Source: CAZFDE01 sp964517795 (GTDB lineage Bacteria > Planctomycetota > Phycisphaerae > Sedimentisphaerales > Anaerobacaceae). Taken from it: DNA of 6,817 nucleotides. This document shows positions 6,348-6,817 of the stretch, piece after piece. How positions within the stretch are numbered: the first letter of the stretch is position 1; each line of letters begins with the position of its first letter. Location: positions 1-6,817 of the forward strand of contig CAZFDE010000111.1 in NCBI GenBank assembly GCA_964517795.1. Reading direction: 5' to 3'. The notes beneath the pieces are model-generated. The model was given only the letters and a program-made list of their open reading frames with translations. It did not search any database and was not told where the DNA came from. The position numbers and the translations under genes were made by a program.

Positions 6348-6402
6348 CCACTGAGCAAAATGATAATAAACTGTAAATAATATGTTATAGAAAACAATTA
6401 CT

Positions 6403-6817
6403 ATGGCATCTAAAGACATTAAATTATTTGAGATTACTAAACAGGTATTTGACTACTGTATCAGAGAAAAACCTAAAACTGAAACTTTAACGGGCGAATG
6501 GCCCCAGTAAAGATTTTACTCAATATATTACCATCATAGCAGTCTATGACATAATACTCGAACTTGCTTTTGATTCGTTGTGCATGATAGAAAAAAAACG
6601 CTATGTCAGTTCGGCTACTTTACTTAGAAGCCTATTTGAATACTACATGGAATTGCTATTCTTATCGAAAAATCCAGATAATATTACACAGCGCGATTTA
6701 GATGCTAAACGCGAACAATTAAAAATACTAAACTCTATAGAACGCTCTGAATATCCATCTCTTGCTAAACATAAAGTAGACAGTAAATTTGAGCCAAGAA
6801 AAACAGAACTCAATAAT
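6403..6817 (+). pseudogene. Frameshifted, edge-truncated gene of unknown function (possibly DUF5677-like)
   Basis: From the ATG at 6403 the first frame reads 35 residues (MASKDIKLFEITKQVFDYC...) and stops at 6508-6510. The +1 frame is then open from 6491 to the window end. Both parts read as one helical protein if a single C is dropped from the CCCC run at 6502-6505, giving ...GEWP-SKDFTQYITII... and 138 visible residues. The later segment has a hydrophobic helix and SSATLLRSLFEYYMELLFL, a pattern that loosely recalls DUF5677-type proteins; that link is weak. If the upper part is not used, translation could restart at the ATG at 6584. No good ribosome site precedes 6403. Composition is sharply AT-rich (16 of 60 bases G+C at 6421-6480) compared with the symporter (40 of 60 at 5281-5340), which suggests separate ancestry. 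The gene continues beyond the window. Confidence 0.55.

Noticed and set aside
6348..6402. A terminator or promoter between the small accessory gene and the last gene
   Set aside because: No GC stem followed by a T run and no well-spaced -35/-10 pair could be found.

Overview
The window looks like a chromosomal segment of a moderately GC-rich bacterium. The gene types (a sodium:solute symporter next to a uroporphyrinogen-decarboxylase-fold protein, and a NahK-type kinase next to a sugar nucleotidyltransferase) recall carbohydrate-degrading Planctomycetota of the Phycisphaerae/Sedimentisphaerales kind, though Bacteroidota and related anaerobes also carry such sets. This is an inference from gene content; there is no phylogenetic marker beyond a tRNA.

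Layout. Positions 1-71 hold a tRNA-Thr(GGU) on the minus strand, lacking only its discriminator base at the window edge. An AT-rich gap follows, then a small two-helix membrane protein on the minus strand (304-543) that appears to be made from a nearly leaderless mRNA. A 2H-phosphoesterase (RNA ligase/cyclic phosphodiesterase-like) gene runs rightward (669-1265) and overlaps, tail to tail, the end of a leftward two-gene operon. That operon consists of a sugar-nucleotidyltransferase (3255-2353) followed 5 nt later by an N-acetylhexosamine 1-kinase-like protein (2347-1253). Together these would turn a free hexose or N-acetylhexosamine into its 1-phosphate and then into a nucleotide sugar.

From the same intergenic region a rightward operon starts at a good sigma-70-type promoter (TTGATA, 16 nt, TATGAT). 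It contains a URO-D-fold protein related to corrinoid methyltransferases (3498-4544), an SSS-family Na+ symporter (4607-6193) and a 53-residue single-helix protein (6186-6347) that overlaps the symporter stop and is probably its small accessory subunit. The divergent gap between the operons contains two classes of palindromic intergenic repeat and a perfect 12-bp palindrome where transcription should start.

After 6348 the composition becomes strongly AT-rich. The last gene (6403 to beyond the edge) is interrupted by a +1 frameshift that coincides with a CCCC run; it is either a decaying recently acquired gene or a one-base sequence error.

Working together, the symporter and its small partner would import a small solute, possibly a sugar or sugar derivative, and the kinase/nucleotidyltransferase pair would activate a sugar. 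The URO-D-like protein has no assigned reaction and is the most open question in the window. No CRISPR array, insertion sequence, rRNA or phage gene is visible.
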